A stretch of DNA of 33,319 nt from GWA2-46-10 sp964361435 (GTDB taxonomy: Bacteria; Patescibacteriota; Minisyncoccia; UBA6257; Colwellbacteraceae): NCBI GenBank assembly GCA_964361435.1, contig CAYIAN010000001.1, forward strand, positions 1 through 33,319, written 5' to 3'. A program made the position numbers and the translations under genes. Under the pieces are notes generated by a model. It saw only the letters and a list, made by a program, of their open reading frames with translations, was not told the origin of the DNA and did not search any database. Positions 16,298 through 23,504 of this stretch are shown here, in pieces; the first letter of the stretch is position 1, and each line of letters begins with the position of its first letter.

Positions 16298-17030
16298 GGC
16301 TGCCTAATAATAGCTTCTTTCCCTCCTCTTTGTTAAGGGAACGGTTCACTATGAGCTGTTGGAAGATGGAAAACACGGTAGTGGTACCCCAATAGAGCCC
16401 TATAGCTGCCGGCAGGTTGAAAAGGATTACGACTGTCAAGATTGGCATAAATGTCACCATATTCTGGCCAACCTTCTCTGCTTTAGAGGGTTGCTCCTTA
16501 CTTTTTCCTTTCTTTTTGGCCAAAGAGAGTTTCCCTTGGACATACTGAGCCAAGGCGGCAAACCCCACTAGCCATATGTTACTCTGCCCCAAATCAATCA
16601 ATCCCAAAAATGTCTGGTTTGGTAACTCTGGCAGGGTAATCGATGGATATAAAAGATTAAGGGCTTCCGCCGAAAACCCATTCATAAAGATTCTATAAAG
16701 AACAATGACGATTGGGATTTGAACAAGTAGGGCTAGGAGGGGAGTTAAGGGATTAACCTTGTGTTCATTGTATAACTCCATTATTTTTTGCGCCTGGGTT
16801 TCTTTATCCTCCTTATGATGTTTTTGAATGCGCTTAATCTCTGGTTGGAGATTTTGGGTTATCCTCTGATGCTTAACCGTTTGGTGGAATAGGGGGAAAA
16901 GCAAAAGGCGCACCCCGAGGGTTAACAAAATGATGGCCATCCCCAGATCTTCAAAAGCAATGTTCTCGTAAAGCCATGCAAGGGCATTAAAAAGAGGTCT
17001 ATATAGCGTTGCCGTGAAAAATGCTTTCAT
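16260..17030 (-). CDS. yidC: YidC/Oxa1 family membrane insertase
   Basis: This 256-residue protein has the Oxa1 core: an N-terminal segment (TLYRPLFNALAWLYENI), GMAIILLTLGVRLLLFPLFHQTVKHQ with the conserved groove Arg, a charged cytoplasmic hairpin (LQPEIKRIQKHHKEDKETQ), LTPLLALLVQIPIVIVLYRIF, and two later helices ending in FMPILTVVILFNLPAAIGLYWGTTTVFSI. It inserts and folds proteins in the cytoplasmic membrane. It lacks the large P1 domain of Gram-negative YidC, as expected for a monoderm-type cell. It starts 3 bases after the rnpA stop, in the rpmH-rnpA-yidC-jag operon. Confidence 0.95.
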   Translation of the reverse strand: MKAFFTATLYRPLFNALAWLYENIAFEDLGMAIILLTLGVRLLLFPLFHQTVKHQRITQNLQPEIKRIQKHHKEDKETQAQKIMELYNEHKVNPLTPLLALLVQIPIVIVLYRIFMNGFSAEALNLLYPSITLPELPNQTFLGLIDLGQSNIWLVGFAALAQYVQGKLSLAKKKGKSKEQPSKAEKVGQNMVTFMPILTVVILFNLPAAIGLYWGTTTVFSIFQQLIVNRSLNKEEGKKLLLGSHGKSQGENKGNI

Positions 17031-17033
17031 AAG

Positions 17034-17366
17034 TTATTTAAGCGCTTTGAATCCCTTCTCTAATTCTGCGTTAAGCGCATCTTTAATGTCAGAGTTAGCC
17101 TCTATGATATGGCCACCGATTACTACTAGCAAGTCTATCCCCTCGGGAACTTTTTCTAAGTGTTCCCTAAAAAAATCGTAGATTACTCTTTTAATCCAGT
17201 TACGCACAGTTGCTTTGGGACTGGTTTTTTTACTAATCACTACCCCCAGACGTGAATAATCATACTTATTAGGAGCTTTTTTTATAGAAAGTTTATCTCC
17301 CCTAAAGCAAAAATTGCCTCCTTTGGGGAACTCTTTGATCGATAATTTAAGCTTTTTGGAGAGCAC
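17034..17366 (-). CDS. rnpA: Ribonuclease P protein component
   Basis: This 110-residue protein shows the RnpA core: RLGVVISKKTSPKATVRNWIKRVI, containing the RNR-like signature that binds RNase P RNA, and FFREHLEKVPEGIDLLVVI near the end. It helps RNase P RNA mature the 5' ends of tRNAs. The start chosen is GTG at 17366-17364; AAAGGAG lies directly against it, too close for ideal SD spacing, so a slightly later start cannot be ruled out. It begins 8 bases after the rpmH stop. The first 20 residues are less conserved than usual. Confidence 0.9.
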   Translation of the reverse strand: MLSKKLKLSIKEFPKGGNFCFRGDKLSIKKAPNKYDYSRLGVVISKKTSPKATVRNWIKRVIYDFFREHLEKVPEGIDLLVVIGGHIIEANSDIKDALNAELEKGFKALK

Positions 17367-17374
17367 TCCTTTAA

Positions 17375-17512
17375 CTAGGTCGTTAACTTCTTTCTCCCTT
17401 TGGAAATGCGGCGACGCAAGACTGCCTTGCCCCCCGAGGTGCTTTTGCGTTTCATAAACCCGTGGGCTTTTGCCCTTCTGCGTTTACTGGGCTGATAGGT
17501 TCTCTTTGGCAT
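17375..17512 (-). CDS. rpmH: 50S ribosomal protein L34
   Basis: This reading frame of 45 codons translates from the ATG at 17510-17512 as MPKRTYQPSKRRRAKAHG, then FMKRKSTSGGKAVLRRRISK and GRKKLTT. This is L34, with the invariant KRTYQPS start, the AHGFM(K/R)R middle and the GR(K/R)xL end. It is a very basic protein of the large ribosomal subunit. It has the normal place at the head of the rnpA operon, divergent from dnaA, and is served by the near-consensus promoter just upstream. Confidence 0.96.
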   Translation of the reverse strand: MPKRTYQPSKRRRAKAHGFMKRKSTSGGKAVLRRRISKGRKKLTT

Positions 17513-17521
17513 AGCGGCGTT

Positions 17522-17550
17522 ATTATATCCATAAAGTGAGGTTTTGTTAA
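17522..17550 (-). promoter_or_regulatory. rpmH operon promoter
   Basis: On the minus strand TTAACA (17550-17545) and TATAAT (17527-17522) are separated by exactly 17 bases, a near-consensus sigma-70 type promoter. The -10 box ends 9 bases before the rpmH ATG, so the leader would be about 2 bases. Confidence 0.75.
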
Positions 17551-17601
17551 TGTTTGTCCTCTCTCCACAGTTAATTCACATTAGGTGCTTTGGGGAGATG
17601 T

Positions 17602-17629
17602 TTGACGAGTGACTTTTGTTTAATAAGAT
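17602..17629 (+). promoter_or_regulatory. dnaA promoter
   Basis: TTGACG (17602-17607), a 16-base spacer, then TAAGAT (17624-17629). The -10 box ends 6 bases before the dnaA ATG at 17636, so transcription would begin at or beside the start codon. The same TAAGAT hexamer serves yebC. Confidence 0.6.
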
Positions 17630-17635
17630 TGAGTT

Positions 17636-19027
17636 ATGGAAAACCAGGCTCCTGAGGTCAACGGCCTAGAGCAATTGTGGGGAACAGTGCTCTCGGACAT
17701 TGAGCTTAGAATATCGAAACCGAATTTTTTGACCTGGCTCAAAAACAGTCGCTTAATAGAAAACAGCGAAGGGTCCGCCCTAGTGGCTCTCCCCAATAAC
17801 TTTGCCAAGGAGTGGGTGGAAACGAAATATCATAAATTGATTTTGGGCTCTATGCGCTCCATTAACGGGACAACCAAACACGTTGAGTATGTAGTTGAAG
17901 GAAGTCTTTCTCAAAGAGCGATTAATAAGAGGCGCAGGGAGACCAGAGAATATCAAGATGAAAAACAGCTTGCGTTTCAAGAAATGCGCGTTGACCCGGA
18001 GACCAACCTCAATCCCAAACACACCATGGATTCATTTGTTGTGGGTTCCTTTAACGAGTTGGCCTTCTCGGCTGCGCAGGCGGTGATTGAAAGTATCGGC
18101 ACAAAATACAATCCTCTCTTTATATACGGAGGTGTGGGGCTCGGGAAAACTCACCTTCTCCAAGGTATCGGTAATGAAATCCGTAGTCGTTCGGATAACA
18201 AGGTGGGGGTGAAATATGTATCTTCCGAGAAATTTACTAATGACGTTCTGTGGGCCATCAGAAATCGCCGCGCAGAGGATATAAAAAATACCTACCGCAA
18301 TGTAGACGTTCTTATAATCGACGATATCCAGTTTTTGGGTGGTAAAGAAAAGACCCAAGAAGAGTTTTTCCACACCTTCAACGCCCTTCATGAGAATAAT
18401 AAGCAAATAATTATCTCTTCCGACCGCCCTCCAGCATCCATTCCCACCCTTGAAGAGCGCCTGCGCTCTCGTTTTGAGGGCGGAATGATTGCGGATATAA
18501 GCGCTCCTGAGTTTGAGGCTCGTTTGGCCATTGCTAAAGCCAAGCTTCAAGAAAAAGGCGTTGAGTTGGATGATAAAGTCGTTGAGTTGGTGGCCAAAAG
18601 AGTCCAAAAGAACATCCGCGAGATTGAAGGGATTCTCAACAAGCTCGTTTTTCACCAAATAACGTATAAACGAGCCCTAGATACGGCGACCACCGAAAAA
18701 ATTATCTCCGAAGTAACTAATAAATCAGCTTCCAGAGCCACGCCTAACCAAATCATTAAAGCCGTGGCCGCATTCTTTGAAATTTCTCCTAATGATTTAG
18801 TTGGCCGCTCTCGAAACAAAGAGTATGTTGAGCCTCGTCAGATTTCTATGTATCTACTGCGAGAGCTTCTTAGTATGTCTTATCCCGATATCGCAAGTAG
18901 GGTTGGGAAAAGAGACCACACTACTGCTATCTATGCGTGTAAGAAGGTCGCCGTGAGTGTTAGTAACAACCCCGACTTAAGCCAAAAGCTTGTTTTGATC
19001 AAAGAGGATGTTAATAAATTTGGGTAA
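17636..19027 (+). CDS. dnaA: Chromosomal replication initiator protein DnaA
   Basis: This 463-residue protein is of normal length. Domain I is near the start (LEQLWGTVLSDIELRISKPNFLTWL), a linker follows, and the AAA+ domain begins at NPKHTMDSFVVGSFNELAFSA with Walker A GGVGLGKTHLLQ (about residues 164-175), Walker B VLIIDDIQFLGGK (about 223-235) and the sensor regions (ISSDRPPASIPTLEERLRSRFEGG). The C-terminal DNA-binding domain carries RSRNKEYVEPRQISMYLLRE and the DnaA signature VGKRDHTTAIYACKKV. It binds DnaA boxes and opens the origin. It is divergent from rpmH and followed by a small ORF and dnaN. Confidence 0.98.
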   Translation: MENQAPEVNGLEQLWGTVLSDIELRISKPNFLTWLKNSRLIENSEGSALVALPNNFAKEWVETKYHKLILGSMRSINGTTKHVEYVVEGSLSQRAINKRRRETREYQDEKQLAFQEMRVDPETNLNPKHTMDSFVVGSFNELAFSAAQAVIESIGTKYNPLFIYGGVGLGKTHLLQGIGNEIRSRSDNKVGVKYVSSEKFTNDVLWAIRNRRAEDIKNTYRNVDVLIIDDIQFLGGKEKTQEEFFHTFNALHENNKQIIISSDRPPASIPTLEERLRSRFEGGMIADISAPEFEARLAIAKAKLQEKGVELDDKVVELVAKRVQKNIREIEGILNKLVFHQITYKRALDTATTEKIISEVTNKSASRATPNQIIKAVAAFFEISPNDLVGRSRNKEYVEPRQISMYLLRELLSMSYPDIASRVGKRDHTTAIYACKKVAVSVSNNPDLSQKLVLIKEDVNKFG

Positions 19028-19043
19028 GGGCTGTTAGGTTTTT

Positions 19044-19214
19044 ATGAAATACATGTCTAGAACAAATAACTTTAAAAGAATGATGTGGAACCCCAGCGGG
19101 ATTGATCCCAGCCTCGTCAACAAAATGTTAAATTCAAAATGTAGAAAAATAACAGTGGAAATGAGGGCCGGCGACACTTCTCCACATATTAACAGCCACT
19201 ACTACTATCTATAA
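19044..19214 (+). CDS. Small basic protein (56 residues) between dnaA and dnaN
   Basis: This frame begins at the ATG at 19044, 16 bases after the dnaA stop, and ends with TAA at 19212-19214, 5 bases before the dnaN ATG. It fills the gap almost exactly. The product starts MKYMSRTNNFKRMMWNPSG and ends AGDTSPHINSHYYYL. It has 9 Lys or Arg against 3 Asp or Glu, six Met, one Cys, and a Tyr-rich end. A weak TTAGG lies 6 bases upstream of the ATG. I recognise no family. The tight fit argues for a real gene, but the same DNA holds a good DnaA-box-like site, so it may instead be origin DNA that happens to be open. Confidence 0.5.
   Translation: MKYMSRTNNFKRMMWNPSGIDPSLVNKMLNSKCRKITVEMRAGDTSPHINSHYYYL
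19178..19186 (+). promoter_or_regulatory. DnaA-box-like site in the dnaA-dnaN gap
   Basis: TTCTCCACA matches TTATCCACA at 8 of 9 positions, the best match I noticed near dnaA. Only one copy of this quality was seen, within the small ORF before dnaN. Confidence 0.3.
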
Positions 19215-19219
19215 AGATC

Positions 19220-20326
19220 ATGAAACTAATTATTTTAAAGAGTAATCTCAAGTCGGGATTGGACACCGTAGGAAGAGGCGTGGGGACAACAACCAACCTT
19301 CCCGTTTTGGGAACAGTGCTTTTCGAGGCGCGTAATGGTCAAATTAAACTATCCACCACCAATCTTGAGTTAGCCACAACTAAAATCGTTTTTGGAAAGA
19401 TTATTGAAGAGGGCGAAATAGCCGTATCTTTCTCCACCCTGTCGGGAATAGTAAACAACATATCCAGCGAGAGGATTAATTTGGAGGTTAAAAACACCAA
19501 CTTAATCATTAAAACGGATAATTACGAAGCTCGTGTTCAGGGACTCGACACAAAAGATTTTCCTATAATCCCAACCATTAATGACAGGAAGGAATATTTA
19601 GAGATCCAGGGGGAGCTCTTGAAAAGCGCTGCGCAGAAGACCGCCGTGGCGGTTGAAATATCAGACTTGCGCCCAGAAATCGGGGGTGTCCTATTCGCAG
19701 TTGAACCAACTGGGATAAAAATAGTGGGGACAGATAGTTTTCGCCTTGCCGAAGCCATTCTGTCAGGGAAACAAGTTAAGAACACATTCTCCAGAGGGTT
19801 TATGATAACAGTCCCCCTTAAAGCAGCCCAAGAGCTTCTCCGTATCGTAGAAGACAAGGAGAGTGTGCGAATATACACCGACGAGACCCAGGTTTTATTT
19901 CAAACAGAAAGCCTCTCTATGGTCTCAAGATTGATAGAGGGCAAATTCCCGGACTACAAGGCTATTATTCCCAAGGAGGTTGAAAGTAGCGTAACGGTTG
20001 ATCGGGAGGAATTGATAAACGGGCTCAAATTAACTAGCTCTTTTTCGGGAAGAAACAGCGAAGTAACATTACGCACCAAAGACAAAAAGACCCTGGAGAT
20101 TTTATCAAGCGATAGCTCTATCGGAGAAAACAGATTCTTGCTCCCGGTTAAGGTGGACGGACCAGACACAGAGGTCATTTTTAATTGGCAATTTCTCCTA
20201 GATGGGATTAAGGGAAGTCAAAGCAGAAATATTATTCTTGGCCTAAATGGAGAAGAGCACCCGGCAGTTATTAAATCACCAGAAGAGACCGGATATTTTT
20301 ATATCCTCATGCCGATTAAACCCTAG
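19220..20326 (+). CDS. dnaN: DNA polymerase III beta subunit (sliding clamp)
   Basis: This 368-residue protein has the usual length and three-domain repeat. It begins MKLIILKSNLKSGLDTVGRGV, has the typical TNLPVLGTVLFEA and STTNLELATTK segments, the middle-domain VLFAVEPTGIKIVGTDSFRLA, and ends with EETGYFYILMPIKP, like the usual (Y)LVMPM(R/K) tail of clamps. The ring-shaped dimer encircles DNA and holds the replicative polymerase. It is the third gene after dnaA. Its TAG stop shares the palindrome CTAG with the stop of the convergent PBP gene. Confidence 0.97.
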   Translation: MKLIILKSNLKSGLDTVGRGVGTTTNLPVLGTVLFEARNGQIKLSTTNLELATTKIVFGKIIEEGEIAVSFSTLSGIVNNISSERINLEVKNTNLIIKTDNYEARVQGLDTKDFPIIPTINDRKEYLEIQGELLKSAAQKTAVAVEISDLRPEIGGVLFAVEPTGIKIVGTDSFRLAEAILSGKQVKNTFSRGFMITVPLKAAQELLRIVEDKESVRIYTDETQVLFQTESLSMVSRLIEGKFPDYKAIIPKEVESSVTVDREELINGLKLTSSFSGRNSEVTLRTKDKKTLEILSSDSSIGENRFLLPVKVDGPDTEVIFNWQFLLDGIKGSQSRNIILGLNGEEHPAVIKSPEETGYFYILMPIKP

Positions 20327-22695
20327 AAGAAAACTATTATCTCGTTAGATTGTAAATTTCCATCTTCGTCGTTGACCTCTATCCTTATCCGGCTCTGGGG
20401 TATTCCGCCCCCAATTAGATCTTCCTTAATAGAAAGAGATTTCCCAAAATTTCCAGAGTATTCGGCCTTAAGAGAATCATCTAAATAAACCCTTGCGGCA
20501 GTAATTTTATTTTTGCTAGAAACCTTAGCGCGCAAAACAAAAGTCTGGTTAACCTTATCTCCGTTATCCGGCGTCAAGAATTCTATATTTAGCTCGCTAT
20601 CGATCTTCGCATTTGATCCCTCCTTAACAGCCGGAAAGCGAGTCGGTTTGGGATTCAGAGTAAGCCATAATTGAACGCCCGTTTCCCACCCCGGATATTG
20701 GGAATCATTTTGGCGCCCCAGATAATATAGGATGTTGTGATATTCCCCCCCTAGCAACTGGCCGTTCATGGTGGGCGAAGATCCAACCGCTGGATCGGGG
20801 CGGTTAAAATACTCTACAGGCAACTTAGGAAGAGCCCTAGACATAAAAGAGTGCCACATTGGGATAGCCGCCAGAATGCTACTGCTTCCCTGCCCCAACG
20901 GTTGACGGTTATTGTTTCCCGCCCACACGCCAACCGCGAGGTTTGGAGTATAGCCAAAGGTCCAAGCGTCTACGTAGTCATTGGTGGTACCAGTTTTGAG
21001 GGCTACCTGATAACCAGGAACCTGGGTAAGAGGCAAACTTGCCGTGAAAAGGCCGGAGCGTAACCCCACATCGGAGAGGATTTCATTGATCAGCCTAGGG
21101 TATTGAGGATCCACCACCTGCTTGCCATCATCCTTGTATTCCTCAAGAACCTTCCCCTTCGGATCCTCCACCTTGAGTATAAATACGGGCTTGTGGTATG
21201 TGCCCTCCGTGGCCAAAACACCATAAGCACTTAGCAATTCAATCATCCGTACTTCTCCGCCTCCAAGCACAAGGGATAAGCCAAAACGATTTGGATCATC
21301 GAAGGTAGTAATGCCAAAACGGAGAGCATTGTCCATGGTTCTTTCAAGGCCGGCTAGGTATAGCGTTTTGACGGACGGAACGTTAATAGATTGGGCAAGG
21401 CCTTCCGCCATAGTAACGGGACCCCTGAAGCGCAGGTCAAAGTTGTGGGGGCTATAACAACTTGGAGGACACGCCACGGAGAACTCCGTCTTAACGTCCC
21501 AAAGAAGTGTGTTTGGAGTAAATCCTCCCTGGAAGGCGGTTAGATAAGCAAAGGGTTTAAATGAGGATCCAGGTTGACGTAGCCCTTGAAGAGGAACATT
21601 GAAGTTTCCTTCGAAAGCGCAGTTTACGCCCTCGTTGCAACCCTCCGGCTCGGGAGGTGCAAAATAATCACGGGAGCCGACCATAGCCAATATCTGGCCA
21701 GTTTTTGGGTCCATAGCTAGAAGTGCTCCATTGTGCCCTCCCGCAACCTCTTTATTGCGCTCCACATTTACCTTAACGGCGTCCTGTGCGATTTGCTGCA
21801 TCTCCCAGTTCATAGTTGTCGTTACCTTGAGCCCTCCCGTGCGTAAAGCATCTTCTCCATATTTGTCACGTAAATATTCTTGGACCGCGATAGCAAAGTG
21901 AGGCGCTCTAATTCCCGCCTCGGGTTGAGGCTGTATCTCGGGGAGATCTTCGGGTATGCTGGAAACCTGTTGTTGGTCAATATATCCGAGCTCTTTCATG
22001 CGACTAATGATGAAATTTTTGCGATTTCTTAAACCATCCTTGTGTGATCCCCAGGGAGAATAATAACTAGGGGCCTTGGGAAGAGCTGCCAATGTAGCCG
22101 CCTCGTTGAGGTCAATATCCTTAGTCGATTTATTGAAATAGGCTACGGACGCCGACTCTACTCCGTAAATAGTTGGGCCATAAGGCACCTGGTTAAGGTA
22201 AAGATTTAAAATCTCATCCTTGGAATATTTTTGCTCTAGCTTCACGGCCAAAAAAGCTTCCCTTAGCTTCCGAGTAAGCGTTCTCTCTGATGTCAGAAAG
22301 GTATTCTTTGCAAGCTGCTGAGTGATCGTTGACCCCCCCTGAGATATGCGTCCGCTAATTAGATTAACGAAGGCGGCACGGAGTAATCCCCTCCAATCAA
22401 AAGCGCCGTGAGAGTAAAAAGAGCCATCCTCCATACTTAAGGTCGCATGGCGTATAGCATCTGGGATTTGCTCGGCGGGAATAACGGTACGCTTTTCATC
22501 CTTGTATACTTCATAAAAAAGAACCTTACCTTCGCGGTCATATATCCTAGTTGACTCAGGGACACTCAAATTAGCCAAGTCCTCCGCTTCAGGAAGCTCG
22601 GTAGTGAAATAAATGTAGCTCACGTAAAGGACTCCCAGAGCAAAAAAAATAAGGCCAACCTGGAGAATCTTTTTTTTATTCCAATGGGGAAACAT
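20323..22695 (-). CDS. Class A penicillin-binding protein (PBP1A-like)
   Basis: This 790-residue protein has one N-terminal membrane helix (ILQVGLIFFALGVLYVSYIYF, residues 10-30), a GT51 glycosyltransferase domain with the catalytic motif EDGSFYSHGAFDW (Glu89) and GGSTITQQLAKN, and a transpeptidase domain with the active-site QPGSSFKPFAYL (near residue 377), the SIN motif in LAQSINVPSVKTL, and the KTGTTNDYVDAW motif near residue 566. The last 100 residues form a beta-rich domain like the C-terminal modules of PBP1C-type enzymes. It polymerises and cross-links peptidoglycan at the outer face of the membrane, in keeping with the Mur ligase and the LysM-M23 protein. It is convergent with dnaN, with a 4-base overlap of stops. 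Confidence 0.95.
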   Translation of the reverse strand: MFPHWNKKKILQVGLIFFALGVLYVSYIYFTTELPEAEDLANLSVPESTRIYDREGKVLFYEVYKDEKRTVIPAEQIPDAIRHATLSMEDGSFYSHGAFDWRGLLRAAFVNLISGRISQGGSTITQQLAKNTFLTSERTLTRKLREAFLAVKLEQKYSKDEILNLYLNQVPYGPTIYGVESASVAYFNKSTKDIDLNEAATLAALPKAPSYYSPWGSHKDGLRNRKNFIISRMKELGYIDQQQVSSIPEDLPEIQPQPEAGIRAPHFAIAVQEYLRDKYGEDALRTGGLKVTTTMNWEMQQIAQDAVKVNVERNKEVAGGHNGALLAMDPKTGQILAMVGSRDYFAPPEPEGCNEGVNCAFEGNFNVPLQGLRQPGSSFKPFAYLTAFQGGFTPNTLLWDVKTEFSVACPPSCYSPHNFDLRFRGPVTMAEGLAQSINVPSVKTLYLAGLERTMDNALRFGITTFDDPNRFGLSLVLGGGEVRMIELLSAYGVLATEGTYHKPVFILKVEDPKGKVLEEYKDDGKQVVDPQYPRLINEILSDVGLRSGLFTASLPLTQVPGYQVALKTGTTNDYVDAWTFGYTPNLAVGVWAGNNNRQPLGQGSSSILAAIPMWHSFMSRALPKLPVEYFNRPDPAVGSSPTMNGQLLGGEYHNILYYLGRQNDSQYPGWETGVQLWLTLNPKPTRFPAVKEGSNAKIDSELNIEFLTPDNGDKVNQTFVLRAKVSSKNKITAARVYLDDSLKAEYSGNFGKSLSIKEDLIGGGIPQSRIRIEVNDEDGNLQSNEIIVFF

Positions 22696-22715
22696 AGTGC
22701 GTATCTATATTCTAA

Positions 22716-22748
22716 AACAAAGCCGCCCTATTGTAGAGCGGCTTTGTT
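22716..22748 (-). terminator. Intrinsic terminator after the acidic small protein gene
   Basis: A perfect 11-bp inverted repeat, AACAAAGCCGC (22716-22726) and GCGGCTTTGTT (22738-22748), has an 11-base loop. Read leftward, the 3' arm runs into a T-rich stretch (TTTGTTTTAG), so it should end transcripts of the gene at 22757-22930, 8 bases after its stop. It lies 21 bases before the PBP start and shields that gene from read-through. Confidence 0.8.
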
Positions 22749-22756
22749 AGCTTACG

Positions 22757-22930
22757 TTACTCCTCTTCGTCTAAATCCAAATCTGTATCTATGTCCGGAT
22801 CAGCATCCGAACCATCATCCTTCTTCTTCTCGTCATCTTCGGGGACAACCTTGTTAGTATCGTCATCCGAGTCATCGTCTCCGAATTCGCCAAACTGACC
22901 ATCAAGAAGGACCTCTTCCTTAAGCTCCAT
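22757..22930 (-). CDS. Very acidic 57-residue protein in its own transcription unit
   Basis: From the ATG at 22928-22930 the product has 57 residues, of which 27 are Asp or Glu and 5 are Lys. It starts MELKEEVLLDGQFGEFGDDD and ends DTDLDLDEEE. Only the first 17 residues have hydrophobic content and could form structure; the rest should be disordered. A longer in-frame version from an ATG at 23053 would overlap ruvC and the promoter and is unlikely. No family is recognised; an ion- or protein-binding buffer or a DNA mimic is conceivable but not shown. The gene has a strong consensus promoter, a hairpin leader of about 67 bases, and a terminator, so it looks like a highly expressed single-gene unit. 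Confidence 0.65.
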   Translation of the reverse strand: MELKEEVLLDGQFGEFGDDDSDDDTNKVVPEDDEKKKDDGSDADPDIDTDLDLDEEE

Positions 22931-22965
22931 TGTTTTTATTAAGTGATTGCAAAAACGACCTTTTG

Positions 22966-22992
22966 GGGACTTTGCAGGAAGAAGCAAAGCCC
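22966..22992 (-). promoter_or_regulatory. Hairpin in the leader of the acidic protein gene
   Basis: On the minus strand GGGCTTTGC (22992-22984) pairs with GCAAAGTCCC (22975-22966) as nine base pairs with one bulged U and an 8-base loop. The GCAAA arm could instead pair with a second TTTGC about 20 bases downstream, so two exclusive folds are possible before the start codon. It is not followed directly by a U-run, so it is not an obvious terminator. Confidence 0.5.
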
Positions 22993-23003
22993 AGACTAGC
23001 GAA

Positions 23004-23031
23004 AGTATATTCGAGAAAAGCGGGGTGTCAA
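23004..23031 (-). promoter_or_regulatory. Consensus promoter for the acidic protein gene
   Basis: On the minus strand a perfect TTGACA (23031-23026) is followed after 16 bases by TATACT (23009-23004). The -35 box lies over the ruvC stop codon. Transcription would begin near 22997 and give a leader of about 67 bases, unlike the near-zero leaders elsewhere in the window. Confidence 0.7.
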
Positions 23032-23504
23032 GCCCTTTTTGACGAGATATCAAAAGCTCCCCTTAAGGCAATAGCCAAGGCGTCGGAAACATCATCGGGG
23101 CCAGGGATATCTTTAACCTCCAAAGTCCAGGCGACCGCTCGGGAAACCTCTTGTTTACTAGCGCTTCCATTGCCCGTAACGGCGGATTTTACCTCACTGG
23201 GGCCAAACTCCATGAGCTCCAATTTGTTTTTTTGCAAAACCAAAAGGATCACTCCTCTCGCTTCGGACACGCTGGAGGCGGTCTTTTTGTTTTTTGAGAA
23301 AAAAAGTTTTTCTAGGCAAACAAGGTCAGGTTTATGAACACGCACCAATTTTTGCATTTGCCTCTCAAGGTGTGAGAGGCGATCTTCTTTTTCTATTCCT
23401 TCACCGTTAATAAGTCCACAGGCGATCAACCTTACTCCACGGGTTTTTTCTATTAACCCATATCCAGTACGAGTAGTGCCCGGATCTATGCCTAAAATTT
23501 TCAT
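23028..23504 (-). CDS. ruvC: Crossover junction endodeoxyribonuclease RuvC
   Basis: This 158-residue protein is of normal length. The RNase H-like active site is complete: Asp7 in LGIDPGTTRTGYG, the Glu in LVCLEKLFFSKNKK, and the two acidic residues in IPGPDDVSDALAIALRGA near the C-terminus. It also has EFGPSEVKSAVTGNGSASKQEV, the DNA-contact segment. RuvC cuts Holliday junctions held by RuvA and RuvB. Its ATG overlaps the yebC TGA as ATGA, so the two are co-translated; this yebC-ruvC pairing is common in bacteria. Confidence 0.96.
   Translation of the reverse strand: MKILGIDPGTTRTGYGLIEKTRGVRLIACGLINGEGIEKEDRLSHLERQMQKLVRVHKPDLVCLEKLFFSKNKKTASSVSEARGVILLVLQKNKLELMEFGPSEVKSAVTGNGSASKQEVSRAVAWTLEVKDIPGPDDVSDALAIALRGAFDISSKRA

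Larger units (their letters stand above)
17513..17635. other. Candidate replication origin region (rpmH-dnaA gap)
   Basis: This 123-base gap between divergent rpmH and dnaA is where many bacteria have oriC. It holds two degenerate DnaA-box-like 9-mers, CTCTCCACA at 17561-17569 and ATATCCATA at 17525-17533, each 7 of 9 matches to TTATCCACA, plus an AT-rich stretch at 17519-17560. The boxes are weak and the gap also holds both promoters, so the call rests mainly on gene order. The dnaA-dnaN gap is the other option. Confidence 0.35.

Noticed and set aside
18032..18658. 208-codon open frame on the minus strand inside dnaA
   Set aside because: It is fully antisense to the conserved AAA+ domain of dnaA and resembles no protein.
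22931..23053. 98-residue version of the acidic protein
   Set aside because: The extension runs through the promoter and leader hairpin and overlaps ruvC; the later ATG begins the acidic sequence directly.
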